From IMG/VR virus record IMGVR_UViG_3300021964_000028, positions 1 through 64,000 of that record: a DNA stretch of 64,000 bases. One strand, 5' to 3'. The notes under the pieces were generated by a model that had not been told where the DNA came from, did no database searches, and saw only the letters and a program-made list of their open reading frames with translations. Origin of the DNA: a virus. The position numbers and the translations under genes are program-made. Shown in pieces: positions 16,379-24,065 of this stretch (its first letter is position 1; each line of letters begins with the position of its first letter).

Positions 16379-17905
16379 ATGGCAAATAGATTACAACTCA
16401 AAAGAGGTACAGGAGTCCCTGGAAGTATTTTTTATGAGGGAGAACCAGTATTAGATTTATCTGATAAATCACTATATGTCGGTGATAGCGATGGCAATGG
16501 TACAGGTGCTGGAACATCTATTGCCAATGCTGAAACATTCTTAGCAAGTCTTCAGATCCTTTCTAGAGCAACGACTGCTGGTCCAGGTGCTGTTAATTTT
16601 TATGAGGATGCAGATAACGGAACTAACAGAGTTAGTTTGATTGCTCCTGCCACACTGGCATCTGATCTGGATCTCACACTTCCAGCAACTGATGGATCTG
16701 CATCTCAGGTTCTGGCAACAGATGGATTAGGTAATCTTTCATTCATTGATGCTGTCGCATCTTTGTCGGTCGGTGCAGATAGTGGAACTAATGACTCAGT
16801 TTCTCTTCTGTCAGATGTTCTCACATTTACTGGTGGTGAAGGTATTGACACCACAGTAACTGATAACACCATTACTATTGCTGGAGAAGATGCTACTGAT
16901 GCAAATAAAGGTATTGCATCATTCTCCGATACTACTGACTTCAGTGTATCTTCAGGTGATGTATCTCTTGCAGATACAGTTGTCAAGACCGTAACCACTG
17001 ATAGTGGTGCTCTGACTCCTTCTTCACATGGATTCAGTGTTCTAGGTGGCGAGGGTATGAATGTTACCCATACTGGAACAACCATTACTGTAGCTGGTGA
17101 AGACGCTACTGATGCAAATAAAGGTATTGCATCATTCGATTCTGGTGACTTTGTTGTTACATCTGGTGCGGTTGCTCTTGGTGCAACTTTTGTTCACTCA
17201 GTAACAACTGATTCTGGTGAACTAACTCCATCAAACCATACATATTCCATTCTTGGTGGTGAAGGTATGGATGTTACTCATACTGGAACGACTATTACTG
17301 TTGCTGGTGAAGATGCTAGTGACAGCAACAAGGGTGTTGCTTCATTCGATTCTGGTGACTTCTCTGTTTCTTCTGGTAACGTAACTCTTGCAGACAGTGC
17401 TGATGGTGCTGTACTTGCAGTCAGTGGAACTACAAACGAAGTAGAAGTATCCAGATCAAATGGAACTGTAACCATTGGTCTTCCTAATGATGTAACTATT
17501 GGAAATGATCTGACTGTTTCTGGTAATCTTCGAGTTATTGGTACTGCAGTAACATTCAGCGCAGAGACCACAAAAATTGAAGATAGATTAATCGAACTCG
17601 GTCTTGTTAATGGTGCAGCACCAAGTTCTGCTACTACATGGGATACTGGTATTGCATTCAACTATCATGCAACTAGTGCTAAGAAGTCGGCACTTGTATG
17701 GTTGAATAATCAGTTTATGGTTGCTGCTTCTGAGATTTCTGAATCTTCAGATGCTGGAACTGCCGATCCTCAAATTTCTATCACATCATTTGCTCCATTG
17801 GCATCTAATGGACTCTACATTGGTGGAATCACTGCTGGAGATGAAGTCATAAATAGTTCCAAAGAGGCAGTGAACCTTATTTTTGATGGAGGAACTTATA
17901 GCTAA
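16379..17905 (+). CDS. repeat-containing virion structural / tail fibre protein
   Basis: A 508-residue protein. The N-terminus LQLKRGTGVPGSIFYEGEPV with YVGDSDG resembles the attachment domain found at the start of phage tropism-determinant and fibre proteins. Three tandem units of about 70 residues follow, with GGEGMDVTHTGTTITVAGED and DANKGIASF motifs. The C-terminal third (FSAETTKIEDRLIELG, GIAFNYHA) resembles fibre tips of other cyanophages. It should be a virion-surface fibre under the late promoter just upstream. Confidence 0.7.
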   Translation: MANRLQLKRGTGVPGSIFYEGEPVLDLSDKSLYVGDSDGNGTGAGTSIANAETFLASLQILSRATTAGPGAVNFYEDADNGTNRVSLIAPATLASDLDLTLPATDGSASQVLATDGLGNLSFIDAVASLSVGADSGTNDSVSLLSDVLTFTGGEGIDTTVTDNTITIAGEDATDANKGIASFSDTTDFSVSSGDVSLADTVVKTVTTDSGALTPSSHGFSVLGGEGMNVTHTGTTITVAGEDATDANKGIASFDSGDFVVTSGAVALGATFVHSVTTDSGELTPSNHTYSILGGEGMDVTHTGTTITVAGEDASDSNKGVASFDSGDFSVSSGNVTLADSADGAVLAVSGTTNEVEVSRSNGTVTIGLPNDVTIGNDLTVSGNLRVIGTAVTFSAETTKIEDRLIELGLVNGAAPSSATTWDTGIAFNYHATSAKKSALVWLNNQFMVAASEISESSDAGTADPQISITSFAPLASNGLYIGGITAGDEVINSSKEAVNLIFDGGTYS

Positions 17906-18141
17906 TGAACTTTGAAGTTGAGTACACTGATATCATTAGAGCATATCAGGCGAGAACCACTGATTTTTTAAATCAACTGATTACTGCAGAGGCAAAACTT
18001 CATGCCTCTGCAGATTATATTAATAAACTAGAACAAAGAACTAAAGAGTTGGAAGCAGAAAACCAAAAACTTTCTACTGCAAAACCAACAAGAACTAAAA
18101 AGACGGAATCAAAAACTGATACTGTAATCGATTATAACTGA
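17905..18141 (+). CDS. small coiled-coil protein
   Basis: A 78-residue protein with a predicted coiled coil at about residues 25-60 (AEAKLHASADYINKLEQRTK) and a Lys/Thr-rich tail. The start overlaps the preceding stop (TAATG). A CATAAATA late-like element at 17848-17855 lies inside the upstream gene. It is probably an accessory structural or chaperone protein of the neighbouring fibre, but no family is known. Confidence 0.55.
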   Translation: MNFEVEYTDIIRAYQARTTDFLNQLITAEAKLHASADYINKLEQRTKELEAENQKLSTAKPTRTKKTESKTDTVIDYN

Positions 18142-18161
18142 AAAAATATTATCTTTTAATA

Positions 18162-18791
18162 ATGGCAAACATACTAAAACCAAAAAGATCTGGCGTAGCA
18201 TCTTCTATACCAACAACCAGTAATCTTTCTGACGGAGAAATCGCTATAAACAGTGCAGATAAAAAAATATATCTCCGTGATGGACTTAATATTTTAACCA
18301 TCGCAAACAAGTCGATTAGTACATACGGTATTCAATATAATTTTGATACCGCTACTACATCTTCAGATCCTGGAACTGGTGGACTCAAGTTTAATTTTGC
18401 AGTCACTAGTGGTACTTCAGGAAATTCTTATGAAGCATATGTGAGTGAGAGCGATAGTAATAGTGTCGGTATCATTGGTATCCTAGATACTCTTACAGAA
18501 TCTACTAATGATAAGAAGGCACTCATTGTTCTTTATAAAGAGGATGATCAATCAGTAAACTTTAAGTTTTACGTAACTGGTCAAACTGATAATGGTAATT
18601 ATAGGACCCTAAATATTGAATACATTGATCGTGATGGGTGGAATCAGGTGTCCGATGGTGACCAAGTATTTTTCTGCATCTCTCTAATTGGTGACAAAGG
18701 AGATGCTGGTGTTGTTCTTACATCTCCAAATGGAACCCAGTATCGCCTTGTCGTTGATAACTCTGGGAATTTGACGACAACATTGGCATAA
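18162..18791 (+). CDS. virion structural protein with fibre-type N-terminus
   Basis: A 209-residue protein whose N-terminus LKPKRSGVASSIPTTSNLSD with INSADKKIYLRDG resembles that of the larger fibre protein upstream, so both probably attach to the same virion structure. The remainder is a beta-rich globular domain (LTESTNDKKALIVLYKEDD). It ends just before a terminator/promoter hairpin that marks the border with the psbA region. Confidence 0.6.
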   Translation: MANILKPKRSGVASSIPTTSNLSDGEIAINSADKKIYLRDGLNILTIANKSISTYGIQYNFDTATTSSDPGTGGLKFNFAVTSGTSGNSYEAYVSESDSNSVGIIGILDTLTESTNDKKALIVLYKEDDQSVNFKFYVTGQTDNGNYRTLNIEYIDRDGWNQVSDGDQVFFCISLIGDKGDAGVVLTSPNGTQYRLVVDNSGNLTTTLA

Positions 18792-18799
18792 GGCAGGCA

Positions 18800-18834
18800 G
18801 GGGGAGTTGACCCCCCTTTTTTATGCCCTATAAT
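18800..18834 (+). promoter_or_regulatory. terminator hairpin with embedded promoter (PeSL-like)
   Basis: GGGGG (18800-18804) pairs with CCCCC (18811-18815), followed by TTTTTT, a good terminator for the structural operon. TTGACC (18807-18812) overlaps the loop and 3' arm, and TATAAT (18829-18834) follows after 16 bases. A transcript from here would enter the psbA leader region. Confidence 0.7.
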
Positions 18835-18878
18835 AAGCAGGTCTTCGGGACATCCCCAAATCAAATCTCCAAGAGGGG

Positions 18879-18912
18879 TTGACAAGGGCGAAAAACCGTA
18901 GTAACATAAATA
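18879..18912 (+). promoter_or_regulatory. composite early and late promoter of psbA
   Basis: TTGACA (18879-18884), a 17-base spacer and TAACAT (18902-18907) form a sigma70-like promoter. CATAAATA (18905-18912) is a late promoter overlapping the -10. The distance from the start of TTGACA to the start of the late element is 26 bases, the same as at 9673-9706. Confidence 0.65.
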
Positions 18913-19091
18913 CATCAACACGTTAAGGAATGTAACGTTTCTTAAATCGTTGTAAACACTTGCTGAAAACGGACTAATCTCCTTACCGAGGCTAAGCAAG
19001 TAAAATATGCCTCTCATATCCTGGACTGAGGGTGTCTAGGAAATAAGTACCTCCACCATTTCCCTGATGGATCTACTTAACGTACATTTCA
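18913..19091 (+). promoter_or_regulatory. structured psbA 5' leader
   Basis: About 180 untranslated bases. They contain ACTTGCT (18958-18964) paired with AGCAAGT (18995-19001). A second hairpin lies next to the start codon, with outer arms TAAGTA (19044-19049) and TACTTA (19074-19079) and inner arms CCAT and ATGG. These may control psbA mRNA stability or translation. No known riboswitch was recognised. Confidence 0.45.
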
Positions 19092-20168
19092 ATGACTACT
19101 CTTTCACAACAACGACAATCAAATACTTGGGAACAGTTTTGCAACTGGGTTACCTGCACCGATAACCGTCTTTATGTCGGTTGGTTTGGAGTCCTCATGA
19201 TTCCTTGCCTACTTGCTGCCACTACCTGTTTCATTATTGCCTTCATTGCTGCACCTCCTGTTGACATTGATGGCATTCGTGAACCAGTTGCTGGTTCACT
19301 TCTCTACGGTAACAACATTATCTCTGGTGCTGTCGTTCCCAGCTCCAATGCTATCGGTCTACACTTCTACCCCATCTGGGAAGCTGCTTCTCTAGATGAG
19401 TGGCTTTACAACGGTGGTCCTTTCCAACTGGTTGTGTTTCACTTTCTCATCGGTATCTATGCTTACATGGGTCGTGAGTGGGAACTCTCCTACCGCCTGG
19501 GTATGCGTCCTTGGATTTGTGTTGCATACTCTGCACCTGTTGCTGCTGCATCCGCAGTCTTCCTCGTCTATCCTTTCGGTCAAGGTTCTTTCTCTGACGC
19601 CATGCCTTTGGGCATCTCTGGAACCTTCAACTACATGCTTGTCTTCCAAGCAGAGCACAACATTCTGATGCACCCCTTCCACATGCTGGGCGTCGCTGGT
19701 GTTTTTGGTGGTTCTCTGTTCAGTGCTATGCACGGTTCGCTTGTTACGTCCTCGCTGGTTCGTGAGACAACTGAAACGGAATCTCAGAACTACGGTTACA
19801 AGTTCGGACAAGAAGAAGAGACATACAACATCGTAGCCGCTCATGGTTACTTCGGTCGTTTGATCTTCCAATACGCTTCATTCAACAACTCACGTTCACT
19901 GCACTTCTTCCTTGCCGCATGGCCGGTTGTAGGAATCTGGTTCACTGCATTGGGCGTAAGCACCATGGCATTTAACCTCAATGGATTCAACTTCAACCAA
20001 TCAATCCAGTCCTCCGATGGACACGTCGTTAACACCTGGGCAGACATCCTCAACCGAGCAGGTCTCGGAATGGAAGTCATGCACGAACGTAACGCTCACA
20101 ACTTCCCGCTCGATCTTGCGTCAACTAGCTCCACACCTGTGGCCCTAGTTGCACCATCTGTCGGTTGA
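19092..20168 (+). CDS. psbA: photosystem II reaction-centre protein D1
   Basis: A complete 358-residue D1 protein. The ligand and cofactor residues are present in [18 protein letters not shown] (TyrZ and the Asp170 equivalent), [14 protein letters not shown] (His190 and His198) and [14 protein letters not shown] (His332, Glu333, His337, Asp342, with the C-terminal processing site after Ala344). Numbering here is one lower than in the standard protein. The residue equal to 130 is Glu (GREWELS), the high-light D1:2 form. There is no intron or frameshift. Phage D1 replaces photodamaged host D1 during infection. Its codons are more GC-rich than neighbouring genes, as expected of a host-derived gene. 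Confidence 0.99.
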   Translation: MTTLSQQRQSNTWEQFCNWVTCTDNRLYVGWFGVLMIPCLLAATTCFIIAFIAAPPVDIDGIREPVAGSLLYGNNIISGAVVPSSNAIGLHFYPIWEAASLDEWLYNGGPFQLVVFHFLIGIYAYMGREWELSYRLGMRPWICVAYSAPVAAASAVFLVYPFGQGSFSDAMPLGISGTFNYMLVFQAEHNILMHPFHMLGVAGVFGGSLFSAMHGSLVTSSLVRETTETESQNYGYKFGQEEETYNIVAAHGYFGRLIFQYASFNNSRSLHFFLAAWPVVGIWFTALGVSTMAFNLNGFNFNQSIQSSDGHVVNTWADILNRAGLGMEVMHERNAHNFPLDLASTSSTPVALVAPSVG

Positions 20169-20193
20169 GTTAGTTAGAAAAACTGAATAACAA

Positions 20194-20219
20194 GAAAGAG
20201 ACCTTTAGGTCTCTTTTTT
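20194..20219 (+). terminator. psbA terminator
   Basis: GAGACC (20198-20203) pairs with GGTCTC (20208-20213), with flanking A and T runs and TTTTTT at the end. Confidence 0.92.
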
Positions 20220-20247
20220 ATTCAATATTAACCAATCCCCAAACCGT

Positions 20248-20286
20248 CCACCTCTGCTTGACGGGGGTGGTTTTTTATTGTATAAT
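20248..20286 (+). promoter_or_regulatory. PeSL-like terminator-promoter cassette (copy B)
   Basis: CCACCTC (20248-20254) pairs with GGGGTGG (20264-20270, one G-U pair), followed by TTTTTT. TTGACG (20258-20263) lies in the loop and TATAAT (20281-20286) follows after exactly 17 bases. Closely similar cassettes precede the next three gene groups. Confidence 0.85.
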
Positions 20287-20307
20287 GACCTCATACAACA
20301 CAAAAGA

Positions 20308-20676
20308 ATGTTTAATTTTTTCAAAAAGAAACCTCTTATTGGATTAGAACTGGCTGCTAAAGTCAAAGAGCTTGGGCATTTAAGTAAAACTGAGATTGCT
20401 ATTGCTTGTGGTTACTATCGAGTGGTGGGCGGTGAACCCATAGCACTTTTTACTGATTTTTATACTGCAATTCTAGATTCTAGAGGTATAGATTTAGGAC
20501 CCCACCGCAAGCTTTCTTACATAGCAACAGTTCAGGGCAACGGCAATCTGCTGATCGGTACGGCATATACGGCTATGATGGGGTTATATCCTGGTGATCA
20601 TCTTGAAATCAAACTCGGCAAGAATGAGATCACATTGACTCGTATGGGTCCACTAGAGGATCCATGGTTCCCCTAA
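20308..20676 (+). CDS. cyAbrB-like transcriptional regulator
   Basis: A 122-residue protein. It matches cyanobacterial AbrB-like regulators in the N-terminal part (LAAKVKELGHLSKTEIAIAC) and the AbrB-type C-terminal part (HRKLSYIATVQGNGNLLIG, AYTAMMGLYPGDHLEIKLG). In the host this family tunes nitrogen, carbon and cell-physiology genes and binds DNA as an oligomer. The start is set at ATG because an in-frame TTG further upstream lies before the transcription start implied by the TATAAT at 20281-20286. The phage copy could re-programme host transcription soon after infection; its early-type promoter fits this. Confidence 0.85.
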   Translation: MFNFFKKKPLIGLELAAKVKELGHLSKTEIAIACGYYRVVGGEPIALFTDFYTAILDSRGIDLGPHRKLSYIATVQGNGNLLIGTAYTAMMGLYPGDHLEIKLGKNEITLTRMGPLEDPWFP

Positions 20677-20704
20677 ATATACAAACCAATTCTCAAACTG
20701 TCCA

Positions 20705-20739
20705 CCACCTCCTTACGGGGTGGTTTTTTATTATATAAT
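20705..20739 (+). promoter_or_regulatory. PeSL-like terminator-promoter cassette (copy C)
   Basis: CCACC (20705-20709) pairs with GGTGG (20719-20723), followed by TTTTTT, and TATAAT lies at 20734-20739. The -35 position holds CCTTAC or CTTACG, a degraded form of the CTTGACG seen in copy B. The sequence after the -10 (CTCATACAAAACAAACAC) also resembles copy B. Confidence 0.75.
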
Positions 20740-20763
20740 ACTCTCATACAAAACAAACACAAC

Positions 20764-21396
20764 ATGATCATCAACGGACTCAAAATTAAATCAGGTGCTA
20801 ACCTTAAGGGTGCTGACCTTACTGGTGCTGACCTTGAGGATGCTAACCTTAGGGGCGCTAACCTTAGGGGCGCTAACCTTAAGGATGCTGTCCTTTATGG
20901 TGCTAACCTTGATGGTGCTAACCTTAAGGATGCTGACCTTACTGGTGCTAACCTTAAGGATGCTGTCTTTTATGGTGCTAACCTTGAGGGTGCTAACCTT
21001 AGGGGCGCTAACCTTGATGGTGCTGACCTTGAGGTTGCTAACCTTAAGGATGCTGACCTTGAAGGTGCTAACCTTAGGGAGGCTGATCTTTTCGGTGCTA
21101 ACCTCACTGGTGCTGACCTTAGGGACGCTGACCTTGAGGATGCTGACCTTGGGGATACTGATCTTAAGTGTACTGACCTTACGGGTGCTAATCTTAAGTG
21201 TGCTGACCTTGAAGGTGCTGATCTTTATGGTGCTAATCTTAAGTGTGCTGACCTTACGGGTGCTAACCTTAAGGATGCTGACCTTAGGTACGCTGACCTT
21301 GAAGGTGCTGATCTTTATGGTGCTAACCTTGATGGTGCTAACCTTAGGGGAACTATTTTAGAAGATAAGGATCAACGAGAACTATTCCTAAACTGA
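20764..21396 (+). CDS. pentapeptide-repeat protein 1
   Basis: A 210-residue protein made almost entirely of about 37 consecutive A(D/N)Lxx repeats after the short leader MIINGLKIKSG. It should fold as a right-handed quadrilateral beta-helix. Some pentapeptide proteins mimic DNA and inhibit gyrase, but most cyanobacterial ones have no known role, so none is assigned. The DNA is a low-complexity repeat prone to slippage. It is preceded by its own cassette promoter. Confidence 0.9.
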   Translation: MIINGLKIKSGANLKGADLTGADLEDANLRGANLRGANLKDAVLYGANLDGANLKDADLTGANLKDAVFYGANLEGANLRGANLDGADLEVANLKDADLEGANLREADLFGANLTGADLRDADLEDADLGDTDLKCTDLTGANLKCADLEGADLYGANLKCADLTGANLKDADLRYADLEGADLYGANLDGANLRGTILEDKDQRELFLN

Positions 21397-21461
21397 CCAC
21401 TGAACCCCCACAGGGCACTCAAATGCCTTATACTAAGCACATAGCAAACCAGGATTACCAA

Positions 21462-22043
21462 ATGAAAATCAACGGACACGAAATTAAATCAGGTGATAAC
21501 CTTTATGGTGCTAACCTTAAGGATGTTGACCTTGAGGGTGCTGATCTTAGGTGGGCTAACCTTACGGGTGCTAATCTTGAGGGCGCTGACCTTAGGGGTG
21601 CTGTTCTTAGGTGGGCTAACCTTAAGGATGCTAACCTTAAGGACGCTGACCTTACTGGTGCTTACCTTAGTGGTGCCTTCCTTGAGGATGCTTGCCTTGA
21701 GGGTGCTAACCTTAAGGATGCTGACCTTAGGTACGCTGACCTTACTGGTGCTTACCTTAGTGGTGCCTTCCTTGAGGATGCTTGCCTTGAGGGTGCTAAC
21801 CTTAAAGGTGCTGACTTAAGGGGTGCTGACTTTAGGAGGGCTAATCTTACGGATGCTAATCTTATGTGGGCTAATCTTAAGAATGCTGACCTCAGGAATG
21901 CTGACCTTAAAGGTGCCGATATAACAGGAACTATTCTTGAGAAGAAAGAAGATGATAAAGACCTTAAGATTAAAGAACTTGAAGAAGAACTGAAGAAATA
22001 TAAAGATACACTTAAGTCACTAAAGGGTCTTATGGACACCTGA
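21462..22043 (+). CDS. pentapeptide-repeat protein 2 with C-terminal coiled coil
   Basis: A 193-residue protein. The leader [11 protein letters not shown] matches that of the neighbouring pentapeptide protein, which is why this ATG is preferred to one 39 bases upstream. About 28 pentapeptide repeats follow, then a coiled coil ([20 protein letters not shown]) that could dimerise the helix. It is a paralogue of the gene upstream, probably by duplication. No separate promoter cassette is seen between the two genes. Confidence 0.88.
   Translation: MKINGHEIKSGDNLYGANLKDVDLEGADLRWANLTGANLEGADLRGAVLRWANLKDANLKDADLTGAYLSGAFLEDACLEGANLKDADLRYADLTGAYLSGAFLEDACLEGANLKGADLRGADFRRANLTDANLMWANLKNADLRNADLKGADITGTILEKKEDDKDLKIKELEEELKKYKDTLKSLKGLMDT
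21643..21805 (+). repeat. 90-bp internal duplication in pentapeptide gene 2
   Basis: Bases 21643-21715 and 21733-21805 are identical over 73 bases with a period of 90. This adds 30 residues (six pentapeptides) in frame and is probably a recent slippage or unequal recombination event. Confidence 0.85.
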
Positions 22044-22051
22044 ATAACCGT

Positions 22052-22090
22052 CCACCTCCTCTTCACAGAGGCGGTTTTTTATTGTATAAT
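22052..22090 (+). promoter_or_regulatory. PeSL-like terminator-promoter cassette (copy D)
   Basis: CCACCTC (22052-22058) pairs with GAGGCGG (22068-22074) with one mismatch, followed by TTTTTT. TTCACA (22062-22067) is the -35 in the loop, and TATAAT (22085-22090) is 17 bases on. The sequence ACCGTCCACCTC is shared with copy B. Confidence 0.8.
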
Positions 22091-22112
22091 AACCTTATCT
22101 ACATCAGACATC

Positions 22113-22511
22113 ATGACTTACAACGCTGAACTGACATTCAAATTTGATGCTACCTACACTCATGATTACAATCGTGGGTTTGCATCTCACCTTGGTGCTG
22201 ATGATTTTGTTCCTGAAGAGCATTTCCTGATCACAGCACCTGCACAAGATCTCAATGCCAAACAGTATTTCAAACTCTTTGAGAAGTTCATGCTGTGTGT
22301 AGGTATGGACCCCGCAGCTATTCGCTCTGGTGCTATGTCACTGGTGTTTAATGAGTTTGTCCGTGAAGAAGAGCAACGTAAGGTCTGTAAAGAGTATGAA
22401 CTGACTATGGATGAAGACCTCCGTAGTAAGTATGAAGAATTCAAAGAAGCAGATGAAGCATGGGCAAATCTCAAGAAAGGTCCTATGGGTACTGTTATTG
22501 AGGAAGACTGA
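22113..22511 (+). CDS. conserved-looking hypothetical protein
   Basis: A 132-residue, acidic protein that is mostly helical after residue 50. It has no signal peptide, membrane segment or recognised motif. It is the first gene after a strong cassette promoter and leads a run of about twelve overlapping small genes, so it is probably expressed early. Confidence 0.65.
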   Translation: MTYNAELTFKFDATYTHDYNRGFASHLGADDFVPEEHFLITAPAQDLNAKQYFKLFEKFMLCVGMDPAAIRSGAMSLVFNEFVREEEQRKVCKEYELTMDEDLRSKYEEFKEADEAWANLKKGPMGTVIEED

Positions 22512-22930
22512 TGGGTATGATGGACTACTTCCGATCTTCCTATGATATAGGAGAATCATTTACTAATGTTCCTTGTCAAACAAAAGACATTGAAGATGGT
22601 ATTGGTGGCACGATGACTCAATACTGGTTGTCTCCTGATGGGCAACTGTATTGGATTGATTACTCACATACTGCCGACTTTGTAGAACTCAAAGAAGGTG
22701 ATGAGGGATATCAAGAAGGTAAGTTAGCACTTCTAAACTTTCAGTGGATTCCTAATGGAACTCATGGTAGAGTAAGACCGATGTATCTTACCAAATATAT
22801 TACTGTGTATCCTGAAAGTTGGGATGGTGAGTGGGAACACTGGCCTGAGTGTCGTATCCACTTTAAAGGAGGTGTGCTACAAGACTATGAATGTTCATCT
22901 AAAGGAGAATGGAAGCATGAAACTAATTAA
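22511..22930 (+). CDS. hypothetical protein
   Basis: A 139-residue protein starting MGMMDYFRSSYDIGE and rich in Trp, Tyr and Gly, with two cysteines near the C-terminus. It overlaps the previous stop by one base. The aromatic beta-rich composition suggests a small globular fold. No family is recognised with confidence. Confidence 0.65.
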   Translation: MGMMDYFRSSYDIGESFTNVPCQTKDIEDGIGGTMTQYWLSPDGQLYWIDYSHTADFVELKEGDEGYQEGKLALLNFQWIPNGTHGRVRPMYLTKYITVYPESWDGEWEHWPECRIHFKGGVLQDYECSSKGEWKHETN

Positions 22931-23189
22931 GTTTGGTACTCTTGAAGACTACGGCACAGGATACTATATGACTGTGCTCACAACTAAAAGTTATTCCCTA
23001 CTTCAGGTGGCATTTGACATTGGTGAGTATAGTAGATGGATTGAGTGGCCTTATCTCCAAATTACTATGGGATATGGTAAACTATTCTCATTCCTATTCT
23101 CCATTGGTAAGTTGGGATTTACTTTTGATATCTGTGGACGCAACTGGCGTGACACATCGTTCTATGATACTGGGAGTCAAGTAGCATGA
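22917..23189 (+). CDS. hypothetical protein
   Basis: A 90-residue protein with aromatic-rich segments (GYYMTVLTTKSYSLLQVAF). The ATG used here follows AAAGGAGAATGGAAGC, a good ribosome-binding site, and overlaps the upstream gene by 14 bases. An in-frame ATG 93 bases upstream is less likely. Function is unknown. Confidence 0.6.
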   Translation: MKLIKFGTLEDYGTGYYMTVLTTKSYSLLQVAFDIGEYSRWIEWPYLQITMGYGKLFSFLFSIGKLGFTFDICGRNWRDTSFYDTGSQVA

Positions 23190-23308
23190 TTACTACTATT
23201 ATGGCAGGATTTGCCTTCGGATACTGTGTGATGGACATCATCATGAATTATCGTACTCGTCGTGCTGTTGACGAGATGCTCAAATCTACTCTGGAGAATG
23301 ACAAATGA
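23186..23308 (+). CDS. 40-residue hypothetical protein
   Basis: A tiny ORF (MITTIMAGFAFGYCVMDIIM at the start) with ATGA overlaps at both ends and a short hydrophobic N-terminal helix followed by a charged helix. The tight overlaps support translation. It may be a small membrane-associated protein. Confidence 0.55.
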   Translation: MITTIMAGFAFGYCVMDIIMNYRTRRAVDEMLKSTLENDK

Positions 23309-23706
23309 ACAAACAAAACGGATTTATTGAACCTGCTGCTGTTGTTGTAGGTGCTATTGTAATTATTGGTGTGGTCACTATCATTGTGGGTGGTCCTGTC
23401 TATAATGTATGGGCACGAGGACTTGCTGGTAAAGCACAACTACAAGAGGCAGAATATACTCGTCAGGTAGCAGTGCTTGAGGCACAAGCAAAGAAAGATT
23501 CAGCACAACAACTTGCTGATGCTGAAGTGATTCGTGCTCAGGGTGTGGCAAAAGCAAACTCTATCATTGGTGAGAGTTTGAAGGATAATCCTGCTTATCT
23601 TCAGTATCTCTGGATCACTGAAGGTGAGAAAGATTCTAACCGCACAGTGTATATGGTCCCCAGCAATGGTGGTGCTCCCGTTCCTACATTTGACATTCAA
23701 AAATGA
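23305..23706 (+). CDS. membrane-anchored SPFH/band-7 tail-like protein
   Basis: A 133-residue protein. The transmembrane helix (AAVVVGAIVIIGVVTIIVGG, residues 11-30) is followed by an Ala/Glu-rich helix with ADAEVIRAQGVAKANSII and LKDNPAYLQYLWI. This matches the end of band-7/SPFH (prohibitin-like) proteins, but the SPFH domain itself is missing. It may assemble with host band-7 proteins in the membrane, or the similarity may be only to the coiled-coil tail. Confidence 0.6.
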   Translation: MNKQNGFIEPAAVVVGAIVIIGVVTIIVGGPVYNVWARGLAGKAQLQEAEYTRQVAVLEAQAKKDSAQQLADAEVIRAQGVAKANSIIGESLKDNPAYLQYLWITEGEKDSNRTVYMVPSNGGAPVPTFDIQK

Positions 23707-24065
23707 TCTTCAGTAGAGCAGTGCTTGGCACAGGTAATAAGAAAACTAAGTTAAGTTGGTGGGACTACTGGATTGGTCACTGCTGGATGACTGGTTGGCA
23801 GAGCATCAAACATTCATTCCAAAACTGGGCAGATCTGATGACTGGCAACTGGAAAGATTACGCTCTCATGTTCTATGATGATCCATATGAAGAGTGTCGT
23901 GATTGCTTCTGGTCTTATCTGGGAGAAGATGACACTCTACCAAAAGAGTTTCTTGAGCATCTACAAGATATGGTAGACCGCATTGATCGTGGTGAAGAGA
24001 AACTCATACCAATGGACTTAGACCAACTGAACCGTATTTCTGATTTACTTGAGGATGTAGAATGA
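23703..24065 (+). CDS. hypothetical protein
   Basis: A 120-residue protein, Trp-rich in the first half (WWDYWIGHCWMTGWQSIKHS) and acidic-helical in the second. It has ATGA-type overlaps with both neighbours. No family is recognised. Confidence 0.6.
   Translation: MIFSRAVLGTGNKKTKLSWWDYWIGHCWMTGWQSIKHSFQNWADLMTGNWKDYALMFYDDPYEECRDCFWSYLGEDDTLPKEFLEHLQDMVDRIDRGEEKLIPMDLDQLNRISDLLEDVE

Noticed and set aside
16705-17661. Two reverse ORFs of about 126 residues
   Set aside because: They are shadows of the 70-residue repeats in the fibre protein; no ribosome-binding sites and Val/Ser-rich nonsense composition.
19392-19871. 159-residue reverse ORF inside psbA
   Set aside because: It lies wholly within psbA, a highly constrained gene, with no start signals or protein-like composition.
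20278-20307. TTG start for the AbrB-like protein
   Set aside because: It coincides with the promoter -10 region, so the codons would not be on the main transcript; the downstream ATG fits.
20795-21361. Long alternative-frame ORF rich in Leu, Val and Thr across the pentapeptide gene
   Set aside because: It is the +1-shifted shadow of the 15-base DNA repeat; the A(D/N)Lxx frame gives a real fold and has the proper start. The same applies to the shadow at 21493-21819.
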